This document shows positions 9,229 to 16,721 of a stretch of 51,834 nucleotides of DNA, one piece after another; the first letter of the stretch is position 1; every line of letters starts with the position of its first letter. Made by a program: the position numbers and the translations under genes. Source of the stretch: JAAELZ01 sp965237485. GTDB taxonomy: Bacteria > Pseudomonadota > Gammaproteobacteria > Arenicellales > Poriferihabitantaceae. The notes beneath the pieces are model-generated. The model searched no databases, was not told the DNA's origin, and was given only the letters and a program-made list of their open reading frames with translations. Location: NCBI GenBank assembly GCA_965237485.1, contig CBDEFQ010000008.1, forward strand, positions 1-51,834. The letters are read 5' to 3'.

Positions 9229-9517
9229 TTATCCACAGATGTGTGTAATCTAACTATAGGTTTTGTATTATAGGATTATATATAGGATGGTCTACCGTTT
9301 ATGCGTAAGAAGGTCTACCTTTTATGCGTAAACAAAATTTAATATAGTAGAAAAAGTACCGTTTATGCGTAAAGTTATGTTGTTGATAAATATAGATTAA
9401 AATACAAAAGGTCTACCTTTTATGCGTTGTGTGTTTTTCTTTTGTAGAAGGTCTACCTTTTATGCGTGAATAACTATCAAAACTCACAGGGTTATCCACA
9501 CATAAGCGGTACTTTTT
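9229..9517 (-). other. Origin of replicon B: five iterons flanked by DnaA boxes
   Basis: Direct repeats with core GGTCTACCTTTTATGCGT occur at 9289-9306 (one change), 9312-9329, 9410-9427 and 9450-9467, with a degenerate copy (GTACCGTTTATGCGT) at about 9356-9370. Perfect DnaA boxes TTATCCACA are at 9229-9237 and 9492-9500, bracketing the iterons. The AT-rich stretch between iterons 3 and 4 is a candidate melting region. The array lies immediately beyond the 3' end of the initiator gene on the opposite strand. Confidence 0.85.
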
Positions 9518-10413
9518 TTATTTTATTTTGGCGACATGAGGTTTACTTGGTTTAAGAATTAATCGACCTCTTACAGAGTCAACATTAGCCTCTGGGTAAA
9601 CAGTGACTACACTTTTTAAGTGCTTAGTAAATGCCTGCTGAAAGTTTTTACGACCCTTTTCACTAAACTCGTATCCTGCACCAAACTGCATCTGTAATTG
9701 CTCCCATGAAATAGCCGTAGTCTTTGTTAAATAACTCATACGATAAGTTAGCCATGAATAGATATCTAACGCCATTGGTGAACGCCTAAGAGCTTCTAAA
9801 GCACGCATATCAATTGGTACTGGTCTTTCAGTGATTTCATTAAAAAATTCTTGGCTTAGGTCAACATACGACTCCCATATTCCTGCTTGATTTGGACTTT
9901 TTGCATCCCACCATAGATGCACATCATTTGCTAAAATTGTATTGTGCAGAGACAAGCCTTTTTCATTCTCAACTTTATAGCCGATGCTACAACCAAACAA
10001 ACGAGTTAATTGCTCCTTTAATCGTGTTATTGACCCCCAACGGCCACCTGTTGGCACTATACCTAATTGCTCCATAAACGAACTTAGCGAGTCACCAAGT
10101 ATTATTCTTTTTTCCTTTGATAAAACTGCCTCAGTCGTAACCCAAGCTAACAACAGGCGTGGCAAAACTCCATAAGGCAAGCCAATGCCATGAGTATCAA
10201 CCAAAGAGACTGTTAATGCACCGTTTGAACGCCTAAAAATTTCTGCTTTAGGGTCTCTATGGGGCAAAGTTGCTTGAGTTTTGCTTGAGTTAAAACCCTT
10301 GCCATATAACCAACAGAACCAGCATCTATCGCCTCTTGTTGCTCTATTAACAAAGATTCTTCGATTAGTCTTTTTTGTGCAGGGGTTAGCACGTTATCAT
10401 TCTCATTGCTCAT
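9518..10413 (-). pseudogene. repA: RepA_C-type plasmid replication initiator, frameshifted by an 11-bp tandem duplication
   Basis: The 249-residue main frame (from a TTG at 10267) reads IGLPYGVLPRLLLAWVTTEA and GIVPTGGRWGSITRLKEQ, signatures of the 'plasmid encoded RepA' family. The true N-terminus is in another frame: MSNENDNVLTPAQKRLIEES from the ATG at 10413 to ...GYMARVLTQA. Family members continue from there into ATLPH. At about 10270-10290 the bases ACTCAAGCAAA are followed by ACTCAAGCA, an 11-bp tandem duplication that shifts the frame. Translation could restart at the TTG codon, giving a protein short by about 50 residues, so residual function is possible. It lies downstream of the ParA/RHH genes on the same strand, next to its iterons. 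Helix-rich DNA-binding segments cover most of the length. Confidence 0.85.
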
Positions 10414-10481
10414 TTTTAACTCCTAGTAAGTTAAGTTTTGGGAAGTCCTAGAACTGTGTTACCAGCACGGTTTTAGGGCGT

Positions 10482-10515
10482 TTTACTAAACTTGCACATG
10501 TGCAAGTTTAGTAAA
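10482..10515. repeat. Perfect 34-bp palindrome between the RHH gene and repA
   Basis: The sequence TTTACTAAACTTGCAC is followed directly by its complement around an AT/TG centre, with no unpaired base. It begins one base after the RHH stop codon and about 70 bp upstream of repA. It could end parA-RHH transcription or be an operator controlling repA. Lack of a loop favours a protein-binding site over a hairpin terminator. Confidence 0.85.
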
Positions 10516-10516
10516 T

Positions 10517-10732
10517 TCAATTGTTTTTCAAAAATATAGCACAACTTTGTTTGATTAAAGCTGCTCTTGAGATACTTAAATCATCAGCTTTTTCGTCAAT
10601 TTCTTCCAGTAATTTCACTGGTAGCTTTAACGATATTTGAGTTGATTCATTAATGCTATTTTTGCCCTTAATGAACTGTTCTACGCTCTTTGTTTTAACC
10701 TCTTTAGGCTGAGGTGGTTTAGATATTGCCAT
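10517..10732 (-). CDS. Ribbon-helix-helix partition partner (ParG/CopG-like)
   Basis: The 71-residue protein has a flexible basic N-terminus (KPPQPKEVKTKSVEQFIKGK) and a C-terminal ribbon-helix-helix core: TQISLKLPVKLLEEIDEKA then LSISRAALIKQSCAIF. That is the plan of ParG-type centromere-binding proteins that pair with ParF-class ParA ATPases. It lies 37 bp after parA on the same strand, the usual order. A role in autoregulation and centromere binding is expected from family and position. Confidence 0.75.
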   Translation of the reverse strand: MAISKPPQPKEVKTKSVEQFIKGKNSINESTQISLKLPVKLLEEIDEKADDLSISRAALIKQSCAIFLKNN

Positions 10733-10800
10733 AATTTACTTTGAATATTGTTTTGATATTAAAAAGATATTATATAAATATCTTTTTTGTTAAATTTTCC
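10733..10800. promoter_or_regulatory. GATATT-type repeats at the parA-RHH junction
   Basis: The stretch has GATATT, AAGATATTATATAAATATCTT and related inverted motifs. Similar AGAATATC motifs occur upstream of parA at about 11405-11450. Such repeats are the kind bound by partition RHH proteins. Binding is inferred. Confidence 0.4.
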
Positions 10801-11405
10801 AGCTCTTGATTAGCTTTATTATCTTTCGGCGTATATTCAAATACAGCCAACCCTTTACTTGCTGCATTAGGCCAAGCTTTTCTGCGTATCAAAACATCTT
10901 GCAATACTTCAATTTGAGGATATTCAGATAAAGCTTCAATAACTTCCTCATTATCTGAACCTGTAGCATCCGCCATATTTACCAGAGCATATATTTTAGG
11001 TAGATCTCTAATACTCTCTACTTCATCGAACAATCGAGTTAGTTGCGTTATTGCCCAAAAATCAAATGATCTTGGAGCTAATGGAACTACTAACATATCG
11101 CAAATGGTAAGTGCCGCCCTAAATGCCTCAGTATCTCGGCCACCGCAATCAATTATTGTGTGATCAAATTTTTTAGATAAGCTATTACCCTGTGAACGTA
11201 CTTGCGCACCATGCACAGCAACGCAGGTATAATCAGATTTTCCTGTTTCTTGTTCTCTAATCTCCGTAAATAATGTTGCCGTCCCTTGGTCATCAGCATC
11301 AATTAAAACAACGCTATCACCGTGTGATGAACGATCTACAGCAAGGTTTACAGCAATAGTAGTTTTACCTACTCCACCTTTGATATTTCCAATAGTTATT
11401 ATCAT
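10770..11405 (-). CDS. parA: ParA/ParF-type partition ATPase (replicon B)
   Basis: The 211-residue protein has the deviant Walker A KGGVGKTT near residues 9-16, the A' motif LIDADDQGTA, and the Walker B-like HTIIDCGGRDTE. Lack of an N-terminal HTH and the short length place it in the ParF/type Ib group, which uses a small RHH partner instead of ParB; that partner follows at 10517. It binds nucleoid DNA with ATP and segregates plasmid copies. Start is the ATG at 11405. AGAATATC repeats upstream (11405-11450) may be the promoter-operator and centromere. Confidence 0.9.
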   Translation of the reverse strand: MIITIGNIKGGVGKTTIAVNLAVDRSSHGDSVVLIDADDQGTATLFTEIREQETGKSDYTCVAVHGAQVRSQGNSLSKKFDHTIIDCGGRDTEAFRAALTICDMLVVPLAPRSFDFWAITQLTRLFDEVESIRDLPKIYALVNMADATGSDNEEVIEALSEYPQIEVLQDVLIRRKAWPNAASKGLAVFEYTPKDNKANQELENLTKKIFI

Positions 11406-11488
11406 TTCAAAAGAATATCTAAATACAGTTAAAAGAATATCCTTATGGTATCACATTGATATTATAAATCAATCAATTATTAAATGAT

Positions 11489-11740
11489 CTATTTTAAGCT
11501 AACAACTTCAAATCGTTTAACGCCCAACTCACAACAGTTATCAGCAATGCTATCCAGCGATTTAAATAAACGGGGTAGGGTGCTATTACGAGTTTTATGC
11601 AAAATACGCTCACCCGTCCGTGTGCGAGCAATAAAATGATAGCCTGAACCATTGGGCAGGCTGTGAGCTTGAATTTCGTTGATTAAGCCAGAGTCGGCCA
11701 AGTCTTTTAAGACAAGTAAAGTAATCGGTTTAGCGTTCAT
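11489..11740 (-). CDS. Small plasmid protein resembling ParC-family partition-associated proteins
   Basis: The 83-residue product (KPITLLVLKDLADSGLINEI... ending ELGVKRFEVVSL) looks like the short proteins often annotated as ParC-family partition-associated on broad-host plasmids. These start with a KPxTL helix and end in a GLxRFxV strand. It sits 84 bp upstream of parA in the same orientation. No catalytic motif is visible. Family call is tentative. Confidence 0.5.
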   Translation of the reverse strand: MNAKPITLLVLKDLADSGLINEIQAHSLPNGSGYHFIARTRTGERILHKTRNSTLPRLFKSLDSIADNCCELGVKRFEVVSLK

Positions 11741-12154
11741 AATCTAATAATGGGGTGACAAAATTTGATTATGTCATTCTATACCGCAATAATCGACACC
11801 GTAAATCAAGCAGTAGGGCAAGGCGATTACACATAATCGCCCTTATGTTAAATTTGGGACTTTACGCAGCTATGAGGCAATACCTCCAACAGAAACAGAC
11901 TTCTTTACAGATGATTCAGGTTGTACCGGTAATCCTGATCCTGATCCTGATCCAGAAACGCCTCTTGGTTTTACAGAAAGAGATCAGGGAATCATTTTCC
12001 AGCTCATTCCATTTTATCCGCAAAAGTAAGTAAACAAGGTCTAGCTATGTGAACGGCATATAGAAAATATCGCTCTCTCGTGTATACTTGAAGCGTTTGG
12101 TGGGTAGTAACACGAACCATGCGACGTGTCGTGCCGCTTATTTGACGTTTAGAA
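11741..12154. other. Gene-poor spacer with a decayed reading frame
   Basis: No convincing intact gene. One forward frame (about 11840-12028) reads RPYVKFGTLRSYEAIPPTET and later NPDPDPDPETPLG, encoded by a CCTGAT hexamer repeat near 11935-11955. It lacks a start and looks like the tail of a phage-type or structural protein. I could not identify it. Confidence 0.4.
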
Positions 12155-12283
12155 CTAATTTATGCTCCAGGGCGAGTTTTGAGTTTTGAGCATTTTATTA
12201 TAAATAATTCCCAAAAGCTTGATCCATAGTTCTATCGCCACTTTCGTCATTGAATGGCCACCGTATACTTTTAACTTCGGCAT
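12155..12283 (-). CDS. Small hypothetical protein (42 aa)
   Basis: An ATG at 12283 opens a 42-codon frame reading MPKLKVYGGHSMTKVAIELW. It is mostly a single amphipathic helix with a basic end. It lies immediately downstream of higA on the same strand. I do not recognise it and it may be chance. Confidence 0.3.
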   Translation of the reverse strand: MPKLKVYGGHSMTKVAIELWIKLLGIIYNKMLKTQNSPWSIN

Positions 12284-12288
12284 ATCAG

Positions 12289-12666
12289 TTAGTTCCGCGC
12301 TGCTACAGTCTGCGGTTGTTTGATTAGTGATTCAGCGGGAATACCTAAATTATCATGTAGCTTCCATATCATTTTGAGCGTTAGAGATCGTTTGCCATTA
12401 AGCACCTCATACACTCGGTTACTACGGCCAATCATTGGTTCTAAATCTTTTATGGTTAAATTTTTTCTTTCCATTTCAAATCTAATAGCATCTATTGGGT
12501 CTGGAAGATCAAGCGGGAATTGTTTAGTTTCATAAGCCTCAACTAGCGTCACCAAAACATCAAGCTTTTCCCCAGCAGACGTATCTAACTCAGACATCAT
12601 CAAGCCCTCTATCTCTTGTAGAGTATGACGATAATCACTGTCGGTTTTTATTGGTTTAATATTCAT
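12289..12666 (-). CDS. higA: HigA-type antitoxin (HTH domain)
   Basis: The 125-residue protein has an N-terminal dimerisation half (MNIKPIKTDSDYRHTLQEIE) and a C-terminal Xre-like HTH: NLTIKDLEPMIGRSNRVYEVLNGKRSLTLKMIWKLHDNLGIP. This is the HigA/'addiction module HigA' layout. The start is the ATG at 12666; an earlier in-frame methionine at 12765 lies within higB and is unlikely. It follows higB by 11 bases, the usual reverse order (toxin first) of higBA. It should neutralise HigB and repress the operon. Since the toxin gene has lost its start, it may now be an orphan antitoxin. Confidence 0.85.
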   Translation of the reverse strand: MNIKPIKTDSDYRHTLQEIEGLMMSELDTSAGEKLDVLVTLVEAYETKQFPLDLPDPIDAIRFEMERKNLTIKDLEPMIGRSNRVYEVLNGKRSLTLKMIWKLHDNLGIPAESLIKQPQTVAARN

Positions 12667-12677
12667 TAATGTTTCCT

Positions 12678-12951
12678 CTAAATGTTTTGCACATCTATTT
12701 TGTCGTATTGCGAATGTGTACCGATAAAACGGATATAAACCACTCTGTAGGTGTAATTTATCCAAACAACTAATCGATATTTATTACCTGCAATATTGAA
12801 TACAACTCGGCCATCTTTAAGAACACTAGCATTTCCAAAATCATGCTTTACATCCGATGGAGTAGACCAATCAGCTTGTAGCGTAAACCGATACCAAGCT
12901 AGTGTTTGGCTTTTAGCATCAATATATTCTGGCCTTTCTTTCCAAAGAAGA
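12678..12951 (-). pseudogene. higB: HigB-type mRNA interferase, 5'-truncated at a repeat junction
   Basis: Reverse-strand translation gives LWKERPEYIDAKSQTLAWY then GRVVFNIAGNKYRLVVWINY and VYIRFIGTHSQYDKIDVQNI before the TAG at 12678-12680. This is the HigB RelE-fold core, with the conserved NIxGNxYRLVV strand and FxGTHxxYDxID end. The first dozen residues, including the start, are replaced at about 12951 by a 328-bp repeat (12952-13279). The frame runs on into the repeat without an ATG in frame, because the repeat copy has an extra base near its own start codon. A usable start is therefore doubtful. Confidence 0.75.
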
Positions 12952-13279
12952 AAACATGGAAGTTTGCGACCCCGATGGCTTGAGTCATTGCTGAGAAACG
13001 AAGCAGGACGTACATCGGCTAATTTGTCTTGTTCTGCAATAAAATCGTGTTTTCATGGTAAAATAGCCCCGTGATTCAAATGAGTTATAAATTTAGGATT
13101 TACCCTGTTCTTAATTGTTCTTAATACCGCGAGGTGCGCGGAAATTAACGCGCGTGGAGAGTTGCTTAATCGGGCAACCTGAATAATCAGGCTGTAGATG
13201 GCACTCGCTGAAACGCGAATTTGTAGATTGATGAGAAACCGAATGGACGGTTTTGAAATTAATCATTGCGAAACACCGA
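12952..13279. repeat. Direct repeat R-328, copy 1
   Basis: This segment recurs at 16722-17039 with near identity; copy 1 has an extra T in the GTGTTTTCATGG run and an extra TTGTTCTTAA-like segment. On the minus strand it holds the promoter side and first ~35 codons of an unknown gene (MKHDFIAEQDKLADVRPASF in copy 2). Here the left edge abuts higB. Confidence 0.9.
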
Positions 13280-13341
13280 ACAATTTTAGTGTTGATAGCG
13301 CTATAATTCTCACTCATATATTATAGTCCCATAACGGGACT

Positions 13342-13641
13342 ATGGCAAGTTATTTAGCCAATGATCGAATGAAAATTATATTAAAAATAATCCGATTTTT
13401 CCTCTTCCATATTTTAAGGATCACCGCGCCATTAGTAATTATTATTTTGCGGCTGATAACCTTGGTCGCGATCGCAAATCTAGCCATTGCTATTTTTATC
13501 TTTTACGTCGTGGATTCGGTCGAGTTGACTTGGGGTGATGTGGGTCTCTTCCATACCATGATGACTGGTGCGGGTATTCTGGCTTGGGTTATTTCCTACT
13601 ATTATCCCGATCTTATCTATTTTCTCGACCCTGAGGATTAA
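13342..13641 (+). CDS. Small integral membrane protein, unknown
   Basis: The 99-residue product has a basic N-terminus and strongly hydrophobic runs around residues 12-54 (IIRFFLFHILRITAPLVIII and ANLAIAIFIFYVV) plus a third at about 72-90 (MMTGAGILAWVISYYY). Two or three membrane helices are likely. An internal ATG at about 13372 (MKIILK) could be the real start. No family recognised. It stands alone beside the R-328 repeat. Confidence 0.5.
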   Translation: MASYLANDRMKIILKIIRFFLFHILRITAPLVIIILRLITLVAIANLAIAIFIFYVVDSVELTWGDVGLFHTMMTGAGILAWVISYYYPDLIYFLDPED

Positions 13642-14317
13642 AATGCACGGGTGATTTAGTGCATTTATACGCAACCCCAAACACTTTAAGAATAAGTGTA
13701 CACTTTATAAACTTTTAACAATTTAATTGGATTTGGAGGAAAATCAATAGCGCAGCCCAAGTCGTATGGAAAGTATTGCCAAGCTAGGCTTGGCAATATT
13801 AAAAAACCTCCCAACGGTTTTTTTATAACGGTTGAACGAAAGCCCGCTAGGGCGGCTTAAAACGACCGAACCGGCCTTTTTCCGCGTACGGACAAAAGAC
13901 CTATCCTGTACTAAAATCTTTATTCTAGTTCCCCCGTCTTATTTAGTACACAATTATCTGCCTTTATTGTCCTTTTTTATCCTTTTTTGTGTGGTAATTA
14001 TATGATTTTTTATAGTTTTTTATGATTAATGTATGGTTTCTCCCATAATCTATAATAAGATATGAAATTTATATGGTAATTTGTATTAAATTTGTATGGT
14101 AATTTGTAATTAATTACAGATGATTAGTGTATGGTGTAAAATTAGTGTATGATCGACATAAATATAAGCTAATCTAACTTACCAAGAATGATGCCAGGTT
14201 GTATAACACTGCCAAAATTTAGCAAATCAGGGAATGCTTTAATCCAATTTTCACCTAGTTTAAGCCACCTAAACCCTTACTGGTACTTTTGGAGGCTATC
14301 GACACAAAACCCCATAT
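13642..14317. other. AT-rich non-coding stretch with palindrome and direct repeats
   Basis: No gene seen. At 13775-13799 an 11-bp-arm inverted repeat (TATTGCCAAGC, TAG, GCTTGGCAATA) is followed by TTAAAAAA and could terminate transcription. From about 13960 to 14160 the DNA is very AT-rich with repeated GTATGGT and ATATGGTAATTTGTA motifs, resembling an origin or partition region. No matching initiator gene is adjacent. Confidence 0.5.
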
Positions 14318-14508
14318 ACAGACTTTGTCTTGTTAAAATGGTATACTAAAGGTATACCATTTATCTAACTTGGAGTAATTATATTATGAGTCAAACGACG
14401 ATGAAAATTGATCGTGATGTATTGGCCGATTTAAAAGAATTAGCCAATATTACACATCGCACACCGCAAAAATTTTTGCGCTTTTTGATGGCTCGTGAAA
14501 AAGCAAAA
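14318..14508 (+). repeat. Direct repeat R-191, copy 1 (toxin-antitoxin promoter plus antitoxin start)
   Basis: These 191 bp are repeated at 15779-15969. The block contains the operator AAATGGTATAC-5 nt-GTATACCATTT (here 14336-14362), the ribosome site and the first 41 codons of the RHH antitoxin. Confidence 0.93.
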
Positions 14509-14559
14509 ATGGAAATCAGGCTAATATTGGTATTGCGGCACCGAAGGAGGTTTCTATAG
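14386..14559 (+). pseudogene. Truncated copy of the RHH/VbhA antitoxin gene
   Basis: The first 41 residues (MSQTTMKIDRDVLADLKELA...) equal those of the intact antitoxin at 15847. After that the frame runs into unrelated sequence and stops at 14559. Only the ribbon-helix-helix DNA-binding half remains; the Fic-inhibiting half is gone. If made, the product could still bind the shared operator. The junction is with the 3' end of another gene (see 14514-14648). Confidence 0.8.
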
Positions 14560-14648
14560 ACCGAGAAGAAATCTATTTTCGAAAGAAATATGACCGTGAA
14601 TATAAGACTAATAGCACTATATCAAATGACGATAGGGGAAATGTTTAG
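14514..14648 (+). pseudogene. 3' fragment of an unidentified gene
   Basis: In another frame this stretch reads NQANIGIAAPKEVSIDREEI then YFRKKYDREYKTNSTISNDD and stops at 14646-14648, directly against the ATG of the next gene. It looks like the C-terminus of a protein that was the first gene of the operon below. Function unknown. Confidence 0.5.
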
Positions 14649-14879
14649 ATGTCTAAATTAGATCGCCTTATTCAAGAATTAACAATTCAAAAGCAATTGT
14701 TTTTTGGTTCGTTGGGTGTGGTATTCGGTATCGTTGCTTGGGTGGTTACGAACTACAAGACAACATCATCGTGGGTTTTGTCTCTATGTTTTATTGTTGT
14801 ATTAGGCGCTATGGTGTTTGGCTATGCCAAGCATAAACGTATGAATCAATTATTAGAGGGTATTGAAAATGTTGAATAG
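14649..14879 (+). CDS. Small membrane protein (76 aa), first of a pair
   Basis: Two hydrophobic segments are visible: FFGSLGVVFGIVAWVVTNY and VLSLCFIVVLGAMVFGYA, separated by a short polar turn, with charged ends. So it is an inner-membrane hairpin. Its stop overlaps the ATG of the next small gene (14869), and its ATG directly follows the previous stop, indicating an operon. I cannot name the family. Confidence 0.6.
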   Translation: MSKLDRLIQELTIQKQLFFGSLGVVFGIVAWVVTNYKTTSSWVLSLCFIVVLGAMVFGYAKHKRMNQLLEGIENVE

Positions 14880-14997
14880 TTTTATAGCTTTTATGACTTT
14901 ACTGGCCTTGGTGTTAACTGTTGGTTACTTAGCATATACGGCGTTAGCGGATGTTAAGGCGCATGAAAATGACATAACCACAGAAGAACTAAATTAG
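14869..14997 (+). CDS. Small membrane protein (42 aa), second of a pair
   Basis: The frame begins MLNSFIAFMTLLALVLTVGY and has one transmembrane helix followed by an acidic tail (DITTEELN). It overlaps the preceding gene by 11 bases, so the two are translationally coupled. Pairs of tiny membrane proteins like this may be accessory to the lost upstream gene. No family recognised. Confidence 0.5.
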   Translation: MLNSFIAFMTLLALVLTVGYLAYTALADVKAHENDITTEELN

Positions 14998-15169
14998 TTA
15001 GGCATTTTGATGTTTTTATTTTTATTAGTGATGATGAAAAATGCAATCGTTAAAACAGTTCTGTCTTCGATGCGGTTCTTGAGGCAGTAAGTAGGCTTAG
15101 AGTTTTACAAGCTATTCCTCTAACGCAATAGAATAATCAATTTAACTAACTGAGAATGATTTATGAATA

Positions 15170-15484
15170 CTAATGAAGGCAATCAATTACTAAATGCCGC
15201 TTTTTTAGCTTGTGCATAATTTGAGATATGCAATAAATCAAAATATCCTTATCGTAGATTGTAGCTAAGCCATGAACACTAGGTGTTATTTGTATCCAGT
15301 TTCCATTGTGTTCATATTTACGGACATTGGTTTCTGGCTTTTTAGATAAGGAATAAAACGGGTGTTCCATGCTGTGCATTATGTCTTTAAGCACGGCGTC
15401 GCCAACGTTACATATGAATAAATCACCTTGTGGATGTCTGTCGTGTAAGAGCTGATCGTCTACATTCGTGGTTTCAAGTACCAT
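15170..15484 (-). pseudogene. N-terminal fragment of a replication initiator protein A (RPA family), replicon C
   Basis: The 104-residue frame reads HPQGDLFICNVGDAVLKDIM, SMEHPFYSLSKKPETNVRKYEHNGNWIQITPS and ATIYDKDILIYCISQIMHKL. These match the start of the RPA (replication initiator protein A) plasmid family, normally about 300-400 residues. It is cut at about 15200, where unrelated DNA begins. Iterons overlap its start codon (15465-15482), implying autoregulation in the original plasmid. The origin side is intact and the initiator is destroyed. Confidence 0.85.
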
Positions 15485-15760
15485 GCATCGACTTTCGTGG
15501 TTTTAGGTACCGTTGTCAAGTTTCATGGAATTAAGTACTTGTGGATAAGACATCCCCTCTTTCGTGGTATTAAGTACCAAGATTCGTGGTATTAAGTACC
15601 AAGATTCGTGGTATTAAGTACCAAGATTCGTGGTATTAAGTACCGACTACTTAATATATTCATGCCATATCAAATAGTTAGCCAGTGATTTTTAATGCTT
15701 AACACATTGTTTAACACTAAATTAACACCCAAGGCTTTAAGCTGTGGATAAGATGATCAA
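15465..15760 (-). other. Origin of replicon C: iterons and DnaA boxes
   Basis: Four exact tandem iterons TTCGTGGTATTAAGTACC start at 15561, 15583, 15605 and 15627, a 22-bp period. Diverged copies are at 15465-15482, 15494-15511 and about 15521-15538. Perfect DnaA boxes are TTGTGGATAA at 15539-15548 and TGTGGATAA at 15743-15751. The 22-bp period, two helical turns, is typical for iteron-binding initiators. Confidence 0.88.
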
Positions 15761-15778
15761 ATAGGGGTTTTGTGTGAA

Positions 15779-15969
15779 ACAGACTTTGTCTTGTTAAAAT
15801 GGTATACTAAAGGTATACCATTTATCTAACTTGGAGTAATTATATTATGAGTCAAACGACGATGAAAATTGATCGTGATGTATTGGCCGATTTAAAAGAA
15901 TTAGCCAATATTACACATCGCACACCGCAAAAATTTTTGCGCTTTTTGATGGCTCGTGAAAAAGCAAAA
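15779..15969 (+). repeat. Direct repeat R-191, copy 2
   Basis: Identical by eye to 14318-14508. It includes the operator (arms 15797-15807 and 15813-15823) and the start of the intact antitoxin. Confidence 0.93.
15797..15823 (+). promoter_or_regulatory. Operator of the Fic toxin-antitoxin operon
   Basis: A perfect 11-bp inverted repeat, AAATGGTATAC and GTATACCATTT, flanks TAAAG and sits 24 bp before the antitoxin ATG. Ribbon-helix-helix antitoxins bind such repeats to autoregulate. The same site occurs at 14336-14362. Confidence 0.75.
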
Positions 15970-16176
15970 CTTGAATTGCTTGAGACACTTACACCAGAAC
16001 AAAAAGAAAGAGCCGAAATCATCAGGCAAACGGAAGCATCCGAGGCATTAGAAGGTTATGCTCCCTTGTCTGAGGTTGGCGGTTATGCGTATGAGTTACA
16101 GCAAAAATGGGTCAATGGTGAAATCACTATAAAGCAGAGAATTGAGTTACTGAAAAAACATAGAGAGTTGACATAA
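15847..16176 (+). CDS. RHH-VbhA fusion antitoxin of a Fic module
   Basis: The 109-residue protein has two parts. Residues 1-45 (MKIDRDVLADLKELANITHR and PQKFLRFLMAREKAK) resemble a DNA-binding ribbon-helix-helix. Residues about 55-105 resemble the VbhA/FicA antitoxin helix bundle: TEASEALEGYAPLSEV followed by WVNGEITIKQRIELLKKH. The segment SEALEG fits the S/TxxxE(G/N) inhibitory motif, whose glutamate blocks the ATP site of Fic enzymes. The Fic gene follows four bases after the stop. So a repressor and an enzyme inhibitor appear joined in one polypeptide. Autoregulation via the 15797 operator is inferred. Confidence 0.75.
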   Translation: MSQTTMKIDRDVLADLKELANITHRTPQKFLRFLMAREKAKLELLETLTPEQKERAEIIRQTEASEALEGYAPLSEVGGYAYELQQKWVNGEITIKQRIELLKKHRELT

Positions 16177-16180
16177 TTCG

Positions 16181-16498
16181 ATGAAATATTCGGATTCTTT
16201 TCCACATGTTTTTGATGATAAATTAATTGGTGAATCCGAAGCGAATCGTGAAGTAATCAATAGAGAGCTTTCAGGTGCAAGGAGCGATGAATTAGCTATG
16301 AACCCAATTAAAGGTAATTATGACATTGAACACATGGCTAAAATTCATGAACATTTATTTCAAGATGTCAGTTCTCATGCGGGTTTCAGGCTCTTAAAAA
16401 AGGATAAAAATATATATATAAAGAAAAAGGAGCTTAAAGCTCCTGAAGGCGCGCCTAACCCTTCGCTAACTACGCACGTTCAATTATTTGTTGCCTGA
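16181..16498 (+). pseudogene. Fic-family AMP transferase toxin, truncated before the catalytic motif
   Basis: The frame contains the N-terminal part of a Fic domain: GNYDIEHMAKIHEHLFQDV, matching the DIEHLxxIHxxLFQDIYxWAG helix of Fic proteins. After FQDV the sequence diverges to unrelated residues, and the catalytic HPFxxGNGR loop is absent. The toxin is therefore inactive. It is coupled to the antitoxin with a four-base gap. The break lies near 16375, after which a short unrelated frame runs to 16498. Confidence 0.75.
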
Positions 16499-16721
16499 AA
16501 GAGAGCAGAACGGCTAGCCCAGAACGCGCCTAACCTAATTTAAGCGCTCTGGTAGGCTTGTTCGCTGTTCGTCACGGTTTGGCGGGAATAGTGGCTTAAA
16601 TCGCTCCTCCGGGCTTCTGAGGCAACTCCTAACCACTTACCTCCCGCTAACTGGAGCGAAGCGACCTAGTACCAGAACGTTTAATTTTGAGGTCGATCGT
16701 TCGCGGCTAGCCGTTGGAAGC
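16499..16721. other. Intergenic stretch, nothing recognised
   Basis: I see no gene, repeat or terminator that I can support here. It separates the Fic remnant from the second R-328 repeat. Confidence 0.5.

Noticed and set aside
9001..9230. GC-rich hairpins as an RNA gene
   Set aside because: Short scattered pairings only; no recognised RNA fold or promoter-terminator pair.
11755..12033. Forward 92-residue frame next to the ParC-like gene
   Set aside because: Composition is unlike a real protein and another frame in the same DNA reads better; no ribosome site.
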